From Minisyncoccota bacterium (lineage in GTDB: Bacteria > Patescibacteriota > Minisyncoccia > UBA6257 > 1-14-0-10-40-38), in contig JAGVPS010000051.1 of the NCBI GenBank assembly GCA_020052135.1, forward strand, positions 1-5,854: DNA of 5,854 bases. Reading direction: 5' to 3'. The position numbers and the translations under genes are program-made. Under the pieces are notes generated by a model, which saw nothing but the letters and a program-made list of their open reading frames with translations, was not told where the DNA came from and did not search any database. Positions 1-5,441 of the stretch are shown here, piece by piece. Numbering within the stretch: position 1 is the stretch's first letter; each line of letters opens with the position of its first letter.

Positions 1-173
1 AGATCAAGCGAAAATGAGCCCGTGGACACGACATCCACACTCACCCGGCGAGCATCGCCAAGTTTCATAATTGCTCCCTCCCCATATTTACCTTGGAGTG
101 AGGAAAGGAGCTTGTCTAAATCCTTTTCACCTTCTTCCTTCTGCTCTTTTTCTTCGGCTATTTTTTTACTCAT
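1..173 (-). CDS. recA: RecA recombinase, N-terminal fragment (cut by window edge)
   Basis: Translating the minus strand from the ATG at 171-173 gives 57 codons that continue past the left edge. After a short charged leader rich in Glu and Lys comes the RecA N-terminal signature: KYGEGAIMKLGD (about residues 29-40), then VVSTGSFSLDL at the end, matching the conserved stretch just before the RecA ATPase core. RecA coats single-stranded DNA and drives ATP-dependent strand exchange and homologous recombination; the Walker A and B motifs lie outside the window. The start is set by the family's usual N-terminus and by the promoter-like box directly upstream. It follows the HTH/membrane protein gene on the same strand with a 32-base gap. 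The identification is firm despite the short length, because this N-terminal block is nearly invariant in the family. Confidence 0.95.
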   Translation of the reverse strand, partial: MSKKIAEEKEQKEEGEKDLDKLLSSLQGKYGEGAIMKLGDARRVSVDVVSTGSFSLD

Positions 174-180
174 ATTCTTT

Positions 181-189
181 AGTATACCA
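181..189 (-). promoter_or_regulatory. Extended -10 box of recA, apparently giving a leaderless transcript
   Basis: The minus strand reads TGGTATACT, an extended -10 element (TGn plus TATACT, five of six bases to TATAAT). Exactly seven bases separate it from the recA ATG, so the usual initiation distance would put the transcript start on or beside the A of the ATG. No Shine-Dalgarno sequence precedes the ATG, and I see no good -35 hexamer, as is common for extended -10 promoters. Seen in sequence; promoter activity is inferred. Confidence 0.5.
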
Positions 190-205
190 GTTTTCCCATG
201 AGTTG

Positions 206-874
206 TTATTCACCGGTTTCCAGGAGAACATCCGCTTCCTTCGCGAGTTCATATATAATATTTCTTTCCACGCGTTTTTCCCGACCCAGAAGTTTTTTCA
301 CGGAAAATTCAATTATATTCAATCCGGGCTCCAGGGGATACTCCCGGGCAAAGTTTCCTTCTTGGTCTATAGAAACCGCTTCTCCGCCAATGGAGAGTAT
401 GTCGCGCGGATCTATACGTCCTCGGAGCGTCACCGGACTTTCAGCGCTGGTGGTTATTTCGTCATGAGGAAATTCAATAACGAGCGAAGGAACCCCTAAA
501 AAACGGTTGCCGTTCATCACGCCATAAATAACGAGAAGTACTCCGATGATTCCGCTAATCACCCATTTCCGCGAAAACCTTTTCAGGGCATAGCGATTAC
601 TTGGCAAAGTATCAAACGCTCCCGAAGTCTTCGAATGTTCCCCCTCCTGTTCATAAAGTTTCCACAAATCAGCGCCATTGAGGTTAAGGAGACGCCCGAT
701 GGTTATGAGGTAGCCGCGCACATAGGGAGCCGCGGGTAGCCGTTTATAGTCCCCCTCCATAAACGCAAACACGTACCGCTCGGCGATTCCGGTTTCGCGC
801 CTCACGCGCTGGGGCGTGTACCCTTTGGCTTGCATTTCTTCGCGGAGAATATCTTTTAATAATTTATTTTCCAT
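206..874 (-). CDS. RodZ-like HTH membrane protein with C-terminal Ig-like (glucodextranase B-type) domain
   Basis: A 222-residue protein in three parts. Residues about 5-75 form a RodZ/HTH_25-type helix-turn-helix with the family pattern of RRETGIAERYVFAFMEGDY followed by LPAAPYVRGYLITIGRLLNL. A basic stretch (KRFSRK, 98-103) leads into one membrane segment (about 104-120), giving a cytoplasmic N-terminus by the positive-inside rule. Residues about 129-208 are a beta-rich extracytoplasmic domain (PSLVIEFP, VTLRGRIDP, LEPGLNIIEFSV) that looks like the Ig-like glucodextranase B-type fold. RodZ ties MreB filaments to the elongation machinery; whether this protein does so is unknown, and no mreB is in view. 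It lies downstream of ftsK and upstream of recA on the same strand. The start is preceded only by a weak AGAAG. Architecture is firm, function is not. Confidence 0.85.
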   Translation of the reverse strand: MENKLLKDILREEMQAKGYTPQRVRRETGIAERYVFAFMEGDYKRLPAAPYVRGYLITIGRLLNLNGADLWKLYEQEGEHSKTSGAFDTLPSNRYALKRFSRKWVISGIIGVLLVIYGVMNGNRFLGVPSLVIEFPHDEITTSAESPVTLRGRIDPRDILSIGGEAVSIDQEGNFAREYPLEPGLNIIEFSVKKLLGREKRVERNIIYELAKEADVLLETGE

Positions 875-877
875 AAA

Positions 878-967
878 TCATAAACTTCTAATTATTCTAA
901 TATCTAATTCCCAAAAATTTTGGATTCTTACTAAGCAGTCGCTATCGCGCTTTTCTAAATGAGCCAT
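878..967 (-). CDS. Possible 29-residue micro-ORF between ftsK and the HTH gene
   Basis: On the minus strand an ATG at 965-967 opens 29 codons (beginning MAHLEKRDSD, ending IRIIRSL) and stops with TGA at 878-880, three bases before the ATG of the HTH gene. An AGGGA stands five bases before the ATG and is the clearest Shine-Dalgarno-like sequence I see before any start in this window. The ORF begins 20 bases after the ftsK stop, so it fills the gap with operon-like spacing. I do not recognise the peptide; it has no membrane segment or known motif. It could be a real small protein, a leader peptide coupling translation of the HTH gene, or chance, since the AT-rich downstream half (875-925) resembles ordinary spacer and includes an odd palindrome at 911-923. 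A weak -10-like TAGAAT at 894-899 could alternatively serve the HTH gene. Confidence 0.27.
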   Translation of the reverse strand: MAHLEKRDSDCLVRIQNFWELDIRIIRSL

Positions 968-987
968 CTTATTCCCTGAATGTACGC

Positions 988-3105
988 TTAAACGCTTTCC
1001 TTGTCTATGAGTATTTCCCGCGGCTTTGCTCCATCTCCGGGACCAATAATTCCCTTTGCCTCCATCATATCCAAGAGCCGAGCTGCGCGGGCATACCCGA
1101 CTTTAAGGCGGCGCTGTAGGAGAGACGCCGAAGCTTTTTCAGCTTCCCGCACTATTTGCACCGCCTCTCCGTAGAGATCATCGTCATCATCCGATTCAAG
1201 GTACTCATCGAATATTTCTTTATTATCTCGATTTTCCGGAACCATGCCCGCGATAGCTTCTTCAACCGCTTCTTCTGTTTCAATAATTGCTTCATTGTTA
1301 TCTCGTATAAAATCCGTCACCTGCTTGACTTCTTCTTCGCTGATATAGGCGCACTGCACGCGCTTTGGTTTTGACAGCTCGCCCGAGACAAACAGGAGAT
1401 CTCCGCCGCCTAAAAGCTTTTCAGCTCCCGACATGTCGATAATCGTGCGGGAGTCTATTTGGCTTGCCACCTGGAGCGCAATGCGACCGGTAATGTTCGC
1501 CTTGATAAGACCGGTAATGACTTCAACCGATGGCCGTTGCGTAGAGAGGATAAGGTGTATGCCCGTAGCGCGCGCCATCTGCGCAAGCCGCACGATGGAA
1601 CTTTCGACATCTCTGCCATAGCTTGCCATGAGGTCTGCCATTTCATCAACAACAATCACAATATACGGAAGCAGATCATCTTTATGGTTTTTGTTGTAAC
1701 TTTTAATATCCCGCGCCCCTCCCTTAAGGAGTGTTTCATAGCGCCGCTCCATTTCGGCGATTGCCCACCGAAACACCCCAACGGATTTTTTTGCTTCGGT
1801 AATGACGGGCGAAACAAGATGAGGGATGCCCTCATACACCGAAAGCTCAACGCGTTTCGGATCAATGAGAATAAGCCTTAAATTCTCGGGGCCATTTTTA
1901 TAGAGGAGCGAAGTGAGTATGCTGTGGATTGCGATGGATTTTCCCGAGCCCGTACTCCCTGCAACGAGGAGATGGGGCATCTTTTCGATATCTACAAAGA
2001 TTGCTTCACCGCTTACATCCCTACCGAGCGGGAAAACAAGTTGCGTAGAGGTGGCAAATTCTTCATATCCCATAAGATTGCCCAGGCGCACCAGCGCCGC
2101 TGTTTTATTCGGGACCTCAATGCCCACGAGCGACTTGCCCGGAATCGGCGCTTCAATGCGAATCGGGTGCGCGGCCAAGGCGAGCGAAAGATCAGGGCTT
2201 AAAGCCGTGATGCGGGTAAGTTTCACCCCCTCTGCGGGTTTCAGGGTATATCGCGTTACCTTAGGGCCAATATTAATTTCGCTCATCTCAACCGCAATGC
2301 CAAAGCCCTCTAATGTGCGCTTAATAATATTAGCGTTTGCGCGCAAATCTCCCGAGGTTGGTTTTTCGGTGGAAGATTTAAGAAGTGAAATGGGCGGCGG
2401 GACATAATTTTTGTGTTGCCGTTGCTGATGACCAGCGCGGCGTTTTGATTCTGTGGGTTCCGCAATAATCGGCTCCACCTCTTCGGGTTCAGACTCCTCG
2501 TCTTCTTGAAGTTCCTCCTTTTCTTCTTTTCCGTTTTTTGCTTTAGGAGATTCCTGAGGAGATTTGATGATAATATGATCATCCATTTCTTTTTCCTCCT
2601 TTTCTTTCCCATCCTCTTTAGTTCTTTTTTTGAGGAGCAGAGAAGCATTAAACGTGATAAGGAGTGAAATAAGCGCAAAGGTTATGGTGAGTACTGCCGC
2701 GGCAATTTTTCCGAAAGGCGCTTCAAGCGCTCCCACAAGGTTGCCCACCAATCCGCCGCGCTCGGGCAAGAAAAGATCAATAATGCCGAGCCCAAAAATA
2801 ATAGACAGCCCTGCTCCAATAAAGGTAAGGCGGAAAAACTTTTCTTCACGCGTCAGGAAGAACAGTATAGCCACGAGGAATGCCATGGAGGGTATCAAGT
2901 AGTACCCCCAACCAAAGAGCTTGCCCAAGCCCCGAAACAACACATCTCCGAGAGGTCCCGCTTTGCTGAAAGCGGCAAGCATGAGGAGTACAGCAAACCC
3001 CAAAAGGAGGATCGCTGTTATGCTTTTTTTAGTTTCTGGGCGCATATCCACGCGAAATGAGTCGCGGGATTTGCCGTTCCGATTTTTATTTTTGTTTCGA
3101 GACAT
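988..3105 (-). CDS. ftsK: DNA translocase FtsK
   Basis: A complete 705-residue FtsK/SpoIIIE translocase. It is an ATP-driven hexameric motor at the division septum that pumps chromosomal DNA and aligns dimer-resolution sites. The N-terminus is basic (1-27), followed by four likely membrane segments (about 28-46, 63-84, 91-113, 131-157), a charged Glu/Lys-rich linker (160-232), the alpha domain (about 255-335), and the RecA-like motor with Walker A GSTGSGKS at 383-390, Walker B IVIVVDE at 482-488 and the family block STQRPSVEVITGLIKANI (521-538). After an acidic run (ESDDDDD, 637-643) a winged-helix gamma domain (about 645-701, ending PREILID) should read the polar DNA guide sequences. The linker is short compared with E. 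coli FtsK. The ATG at 3103-3105 was chosen because the reading frame upstream lies in the promoter region and antisense to the next gene. No Shine-Dalgarno precedes it. Confidence 0.95.
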   Translation of the reverse strand: MSRNKNKNRNGKSRDSFRVDMRPETKKSITAILLLGFAVLLMLAAFSKAGPLGDVLFRGLGKLFGWGYYLIPSMAFLVAILFFLTREEKFFRLTFIGAGLSIIFGLGIIDLFLPERGGLVGNLVGALEAPFGKIAAAVLTITFALISLLITFNASLLLKKRTKEDGKEKEEKEMDDHIIIKSPQESPKAKNGKEEKEELQEDEESEPEEVEPIIAEPTESKRRAGHQQRQHKNYVPPPISLLKSSTEKPTSGDLRANANIIKRTLEGFGIAVEMSEINIGPKVTRYTLKPAEGVKLTRITALSPDLSLALAAHPIRIEAPIPGKSLVGIEVPNKTAALVRLGNLMGYEEFATSTQLVFPLGRDVSGEAIFVDIEKMPHLLVAGSTGSGKSIAIHSILTSLLYKNGPENLRLILIDPKRVELSVYEGIPHLVSPVITEAKKSVGVFRWAIAEMERRYETLLKGGARDIKSYNKNHKDDLLPYIVIVVDEMADLMASYGRDVESSIVRLAQMARATGIHLILSTQRPSVEVITGLIKANITGRIALQVASQIDSRTIIDMSGAEKLLGGGDLLFVSGELSKPKRVQCAYISEEEVKQVTDFIRDNNEAIIETEEAVEEAIAGMVPENRDNKEIFDEYLESDDDDDLYGEAVQIVREAEKASASLLQRRLKVGYARAARLLDMMEAKGIIGPGDGAKPREILIDKESV

Positions 3106-3126
3106 GCGCAGGTAATGAATGGTTTT

Positions 3127-3132
3127 ATTATA
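3127..3132 (-). promoter_or_regulatory. -10 box for ftsK
   Basis: The minus strand carries a perfect TATAAT 21 bases before the ftsK ATG, which would give a leader of roughly 15 bases. The hexamer 17 bases further upstream (CTATCT) is a poor -35. The element lies back to back with the box for the divergent HAD gene, so the two -35 regions would overlap. A direct repeat ATAGTG at 3139-3144 and 3152-3157 sits in that shared region and could be an operator, though six bases is short enough to be chance. Confidence 0.45.
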
Positions 3133-3155
3133 ACGTAAATAGTGTACAAAGATAG

Positions 3156-3164
3156 TGATATACT
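3156..3164 (+). promoter_or_regulatory. Extended -10 box for the HAD-family gene
   Basis: The plus strand reads TGATATACT, an extended -10 of the same form as the one before recA (TGnTATACT). Initiation about seven bases downstream would give a leader near 35 bases before the ATG at 3206. No convincing -35 hexamer is visible. Promoter activity is inferred. Confidence 0.4.
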
Positions 3165-3205
3165 GAAGATTACTTGCTCGGGCATGAACGGCAAACAAGC
3201 GACCT

Positions 3206-4015
3206 ATGAAAATATTAAATCTCAAGCGACTCAAACCAAGGCAACTTATTGTGTTTGATATCGATGGCACGCTCACTTTGACTAAAGCCCCCATGGATGC
3301 AGAGATGGCAAAGCTCATGGCGAAGCTTTTAGTGGTAAAAAAAGTGGCAATCATTGGTGGGGGAAAGTATGAGCTCTTTAAGAAACAGCTCGCAAAACTC
3401 GCGCGTCTCCGGCACCCGAAGCCCGCACTCGAACATCTGTTTCTCTTTCCCGCAACAGCAACCTCCTTCTATCGCTATCGGTCTGGGTGGAAAAAGGTGT
3501 ATGCGTCGCACCTTTCATCGCAGGAGCGGGTCGATATTAAGCGCGCGTTCCGTGAAGTGTTTAAAAAAATAGGGTATATTCCTCCGGAGAAGGTTTATGG
3601 CAGAGTCATAGAAGATCGCCGCACGCAGGTTACATTTTCTGCGCTTGGCCAGGAGGTGGTGGCGATGCTCGGAGTAAAAAAGGGTGTGACCCTGAAGACT
3701 AAGTGGGCACGGGATAACCGTGACCTTAAGATGCAGATCACTCGGGAGGTGGCAAAGCTCCTGCCGCATCTTGAAGTGCATGCGGCTGGGTTCACCTCGA
3801 TCGATGTGACTCGAAAAGGTATCGACAAGGAATACGGGCTCCGTCAAATAAAAAAGTACGTGCACGTCGATATTAAAGACATGCTCTTTGTGGGCGATGC
3901 GATTTTCCCGGGTGGCAATGATTATGCGGTCGTAAGGACCGGAGTTGACTACATCCCCGTCGTGGGACCCGACCGCACAAAACAAATCGTTCGCGCGCTT
4001 CTTAAGCAGAAATAG
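3206..4015 (+). CDS. HAD-IIB family phosphatase, phosphomannomutase-like
   Basis: A complete 269-residue haloacid-dehalogenase-superfamily enzyme. Motif I is VFDIDGTLT, with the nucleophile Asp18 and acid/base Asp20. The motif II region is AIIGGGK (48-54), where eukaryotic-type phosphomannomutases have VGGSD. The motif III Lys is probably Lys208 in GIDK, and motif IV is GDAIFPGGNDY (230-240), whose GGND is typical of the phosphomannomutase branch. Residues about 85-195 form the C2-type cap that would set substrate choice and include RRTQVTFSALGQ (138-149), which parallels the cap of phosphomannomutases. Family knowledge predicts a Mg-dependent phosphotransfer on a sugar phosphate in the cytoplasm; the substrate cannot be read from sequence. 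It is the only intact plus-strand gene here, divergent from ftsK, and directly abuts a reverse-transcriptase remnant. No Shine-Dalgarno is seen. Confidence 0.85.
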   Translation: MKILNLKRLKPRQLIVFDIDGTLTLTKAPMDAEMAKLMAKLLVVKKVAIIGGGKYELFKKQLAKLARLRHPKPALEHLFLFPATATSFYRYRSGWKKVYASHLSSQERVDIKRAFREVFKKIGYIPPEKVYGRVIEDRRTQVTFSALGQEVVAMLGVKKGVTLKTKWARDNRDLKMQITREVAKLLPHLEVHAAGFTSIDVTRKGIDKEYGLRQIKKYVHVDIKDMLFVGDAIFPGGNDYAVVRTGVDYIPVVGPDRTKQIVRALLKQK

Positions 4016-4356
4016 GTATCCGAGGGGACTTGCTACGCTTAAATCTCGAAGCAAAAAGCAAAAAAGTTCTTCAAAACCGATTTATTGAAATTAAGAAAAT
4101 ACTTGCAAAATATACAACGTAAAGGGCTTGATATTACTGGGCTTGCTTGAAAAACGAATTCCGGATACGCGGATCAGGTCTCTTTTGCAAAACATCATCA
4201 AGAACTTCTCGGTGACTTTAGGCACGGGATTACCCCTCAGCAACCTCACGAGCCAGCTCTTCGGTAACATCTATCTCAATGAACTCGACCATTTCGCAAA
4301 ACATATCCTTCACGAAAAACATTACCTTCGCTACGGCGATGACGTTGTTCTTATAA

Positions 4357-4370
4357 CTCACGATCGTGAG
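4357..4370. repeat. 14-bp perfect palindrome inside the RT remnant (copy 1)
   Basis: CTCACGATCGTGAG reads identically on both strands. It lies in the RT reading frame, coding across THDRE just after the YGDD catalytic motif. It shares the core ACGATCGT and the outer CT/AG bases with the palindrome at 4655-4668; the two differ by one base-pair change made on both arms. Function unknown. Confidence 0.6.
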
Positions 4371-4643
4371 ATACTAGTACAGCGACTAGAGCAGATCCGA
4401 TTTTTTCTCCGTGACCATCTACGACTAGAACTCCATCCGCAGAAAGTGTTTATCAAAACCATTTCCTCGGGCGTTGATTTCTTCGGGTGGGTGCATTTTC
4501 CCGACCATCGGGTGTTTCGGTGTGCCACTAAACGGCGCATAATGCGAAGAATTTAAAGAACATCTTACGCAAGAAACGCTCGCCTTGTATCACAGGCTCC
4601 TTCAGCATGGAAATACTAAAAGACTAGAGCGAGAGACTCTTAA

Positions 4644-4679
4644 CAATGGTTTATCTTACGATCGTAAGTTAGACCATTG
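4644..4679. repeat. 36-bp imperfect inverted repeat with a 14-bp perfect core (copy 2)
   Basis: The core CTTACGATCGTAAG (4655-4668) is a perfect palindrome. Outside it, after a partly matched spacer, CAATGGT on the left (4644-4650) pairs with ACCATTG on the right (4673-4679). It lies in the frameshifted C-terminal codons of the RT remnant. It has no T-run on either strand, so it does not look like an intrinsic terminator. The core is related to copy 1 at 4357-4370. Confidence 0.6.
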
Positions 4680-4715
4680 GTTTGGGAGTGAAGGGGATAA
4701 TGGAATGATAAGGAA

Positions 4716-5282
4716 TTAAAACAGCGTTGCCGGAAGATCGAGCTCCTGCCAGTTGAGCGGCACCTTAATCATCTCGCCGCTCAAGCGGTCGGCAAAGGCA
4801 AGGTGTCCCTCGCGTTTTACAAATTCATACAGTTCTTTCGTGAGTTTCACGTCGTTTAGGCAATACGCTTTGAGTTCTTCAAATTTGCCCTCGCGGTAGA
4901 GCGTGATCGCTTCTAATCCGGAGGCGTGCGTTTTTTCCAAGCCCAGATTCGCTTTCGCGAGCGCGTTTAAACCAATGCGTTTTCCAGTTGTCATCTCAAA
5001 CTCGGCGAGCATATCGAGGCGAGGTATCGCGCTCAAATTAAAAGAGAAATATTTTTCGAGTACGGGGATATCAAATCGGTTCAGGGCAAATCCGATAATA
5101 AGCCCCGCGCGTTGGAGGAATTCAGCCGCATCCTGAATTTGGTTTTCATGGAAACCAAAATACGCATTTTTGTTGTATGAATAGATGCCGATAAACGAGA
5201 CCTTGAGGTCCCGTAAGTTTCGTTCGCCACCCACGTCAGCAAACGAATTTGAAGTTTCGACATCGAGAACGAGTTTATCCAT
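4716..5282 (-). CDS. RNase H-like DEDDy 3'-5' exonuclease, YprB-type
   Basis: A 188-residue single-domain nuclease of the DEDD superfamily (YprB / RNase_H_2 type). The metal-binding set is visible: Asp7 and Glu9 in LDVETS, Asp71 in NRFDIPVL, and Asp144 in YCLNDV, with Tyr140 four residues before it marking the DEDDy subclass. Such domains remove nucleotides from the 3' end of DNA or RNA with two metal ions; whether this one acts in repair or RNA turnover cannot be told. It is stand-alone, without the helicase to which relatives are sometimes fused. Its stop (4716-4718) overlaps the stop of the convergent RT remnant. Upstream, on the same strand, lies another RNase H-fold gene 159 bases away, separated by a repeat region. 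The ATG at 5280-5282 has no Shine-Dalgarno but gives the expected N-terminus right before the first catalytic strand. Confidence 0.85.
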   Translation of the reverse strand: MDKLVLDVETSNSFADVGGERNLRDLKVSFIGIYSYNKNAYFGFHENQIQDAAEFLQRAGLIIGFALNRFDIPVLEKYFSFNLSAIPRLDMLAEFEMTTGKRIGLNALAKANLGLEKTHASGLEAITLYREGKFEELKAYCLNDVKLTKELYEFVKREGHLAFADRLSGEMIKVPLNWQELDLPATLF

Positions 5283-5313
5283 AATAAGAAATGTAAAATG
5301 TAAATATCATCCG

Positions 5314-5350
5314 TTCGACCTTGCTCAGGATGACCCTGAACGAAGTTGAA
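5314..5350. repeat. Imperfect 16-bp inverted repeat (GC-rich hairpin)
   Basis: Left arm 5314-5329 (TTCGACCTTGCTCAGG) pairs with right arm 5335-5350 (CCTGAACGAAGTTGAA) across a five-base loop: 12 Watson-Crick pairs, two G-U wobbles and two C-A mismatches on the plus strand. Sequences of the form 'CTTCGCTCAGGGTGAC' are widespread intergenic palindromes in bacterial genomes, which I recognise from memory. It could be a REP-like element or mobile-element relic. Confidence 0.6.
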
Positions 5351-5370
5351 TGGGTCAAAATGCAAAATGA

Positions 5371-5403
5371 CAATTAAAAATTTTAAAATGTTCCGCAGGA
5401 ACA
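5371..5403 (-). terminator. Terminator-like hairpin downstream of the YkuK-family gene
   Basis: On the minus strand TGTTCC-TGC-GGAACA (stem of six perfect pairs at 5389-5403, three-base loop) is followed by TTTTAAAATTTTT, a T-rich but interrupted tail. It lies about 40 bases past the stop of the YkuK-family gene in its direction of transcription, so it may end that transcript. The stem is short and the tail is broken by four A residues, so it may only be part of the repeat element. Confidence 0.4.
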
Positions 5404-5441
5404 CCTTAATTTTACACTTTGATTTTTAAATTTTGAATTTA

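Larger units (their letters stand above)
4041..4719 (+). pseudogene. Reverse transcriptase remnant, 5'-truncated and frameshifted
   Basis: The clearest segment (4113-4553) encodes LPLSNLTSQLFGNIYLNELD, then YLRYGDD (catalytic Asp pair at 4338-4343), LELHPQKV and GVDFFGW, the ordered motifs of a bacterial RNA-directed DNA polymerase (RVT_1, retron/DGR/group II-like). A TAA at 4554-4556 stops this frame. The +1 frame continues the protein at once (EEFKEHLTQETLALYHRLLQ, then HGN at about 4609-4617), ending with TAA at 4717-4719, so a frameshift lies near 4545. At the 5' side, 4081-4110 in another frame reads FIEIKKILAKY, which resembles the first catalytic block (DIKKFFANI) with Glu replacing the essential Asp; joining it to the main segment needs another frameshift near 4110. 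Homology before 4081 is faint, and the N-terminal third is absent because the HAD stop is at 4015. Lost ends, frameshifts and the missing Asp indicate an inactive relic. Confidence 0.82.
5287..5440. repeat. AT-rich intergenic palindromic element, likely dispersed repeat
   Basis: The gap between two minus-strand genes is almost wholly AT-rich repeat-like sequence. Near its left end is AAATGTAAAATG (5290-5301), roughly inverted near the right end as AATTTTACACTTT (5408-5420). Between them are two hairpins, at 5314-5350 and 5389-5403. From memory, blocks of this style recur between genes in Parcubacteria-like genomes; only one copy is in this window, so repetition is inferred. Confidence 0.45.

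Noticed and set aside
71..499. 142-codon open frame on the plus strand across the recA/HTH gene junction
   Set aside because: It overlaps two convincing genes on the other strand and has no recognisable protein features.
911..923. Palindrome CCAAAAATTTTGG as a terminator after ftsK
   Set aside because: There is no loop between the arms and no T-tract beyond them, so a stable RNA hairpin is unlikely.
1459..2407. Long open frames on the plus strand (1459-1881 and 1913-2407)
   Set aside because: They lie wholly antisense to the conserved motor and alpha domains of ftsK, and their translations show no recognisable domain.
3184..3258. 24-codon ORF starting upstream of the HAD gene and overlapping it out of frame
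   Set aside because: No ribosome binding site and no sign of coding beyond an ATG; overlapping a conserved N-terminus makes it likely chance.
3106..3354. N-terminal extension of ftsK upstream of 3105
   Set aside because: The extra 83 codons run through the promoter region and antisense to the HAD gene, and FtsK membrane segments begin just after the ATG at 3105.
3515..4054. 179-codon minus-strand frame opposite the HAD gene
   Set aside because: Antisense to a gene with full catalytic motifs; no domain of its own.
4644..4679. Intrinsic terminator for the HAD/RT strand
   Set aside because: Strong inverted repeat but no T-run follows on either strand.
4016..4719. An active diversity-generating retroelement
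   Set aside because: The RT is broken and I find no template/variable repeat pair, Avd-like gene or target gene within the window.
5081..5404. 107-codon minus-strand frame reading through the intergenic repeat
   Set aside because: It translates the palindromic repeat and then shadows the exonuclease gene out of frame.
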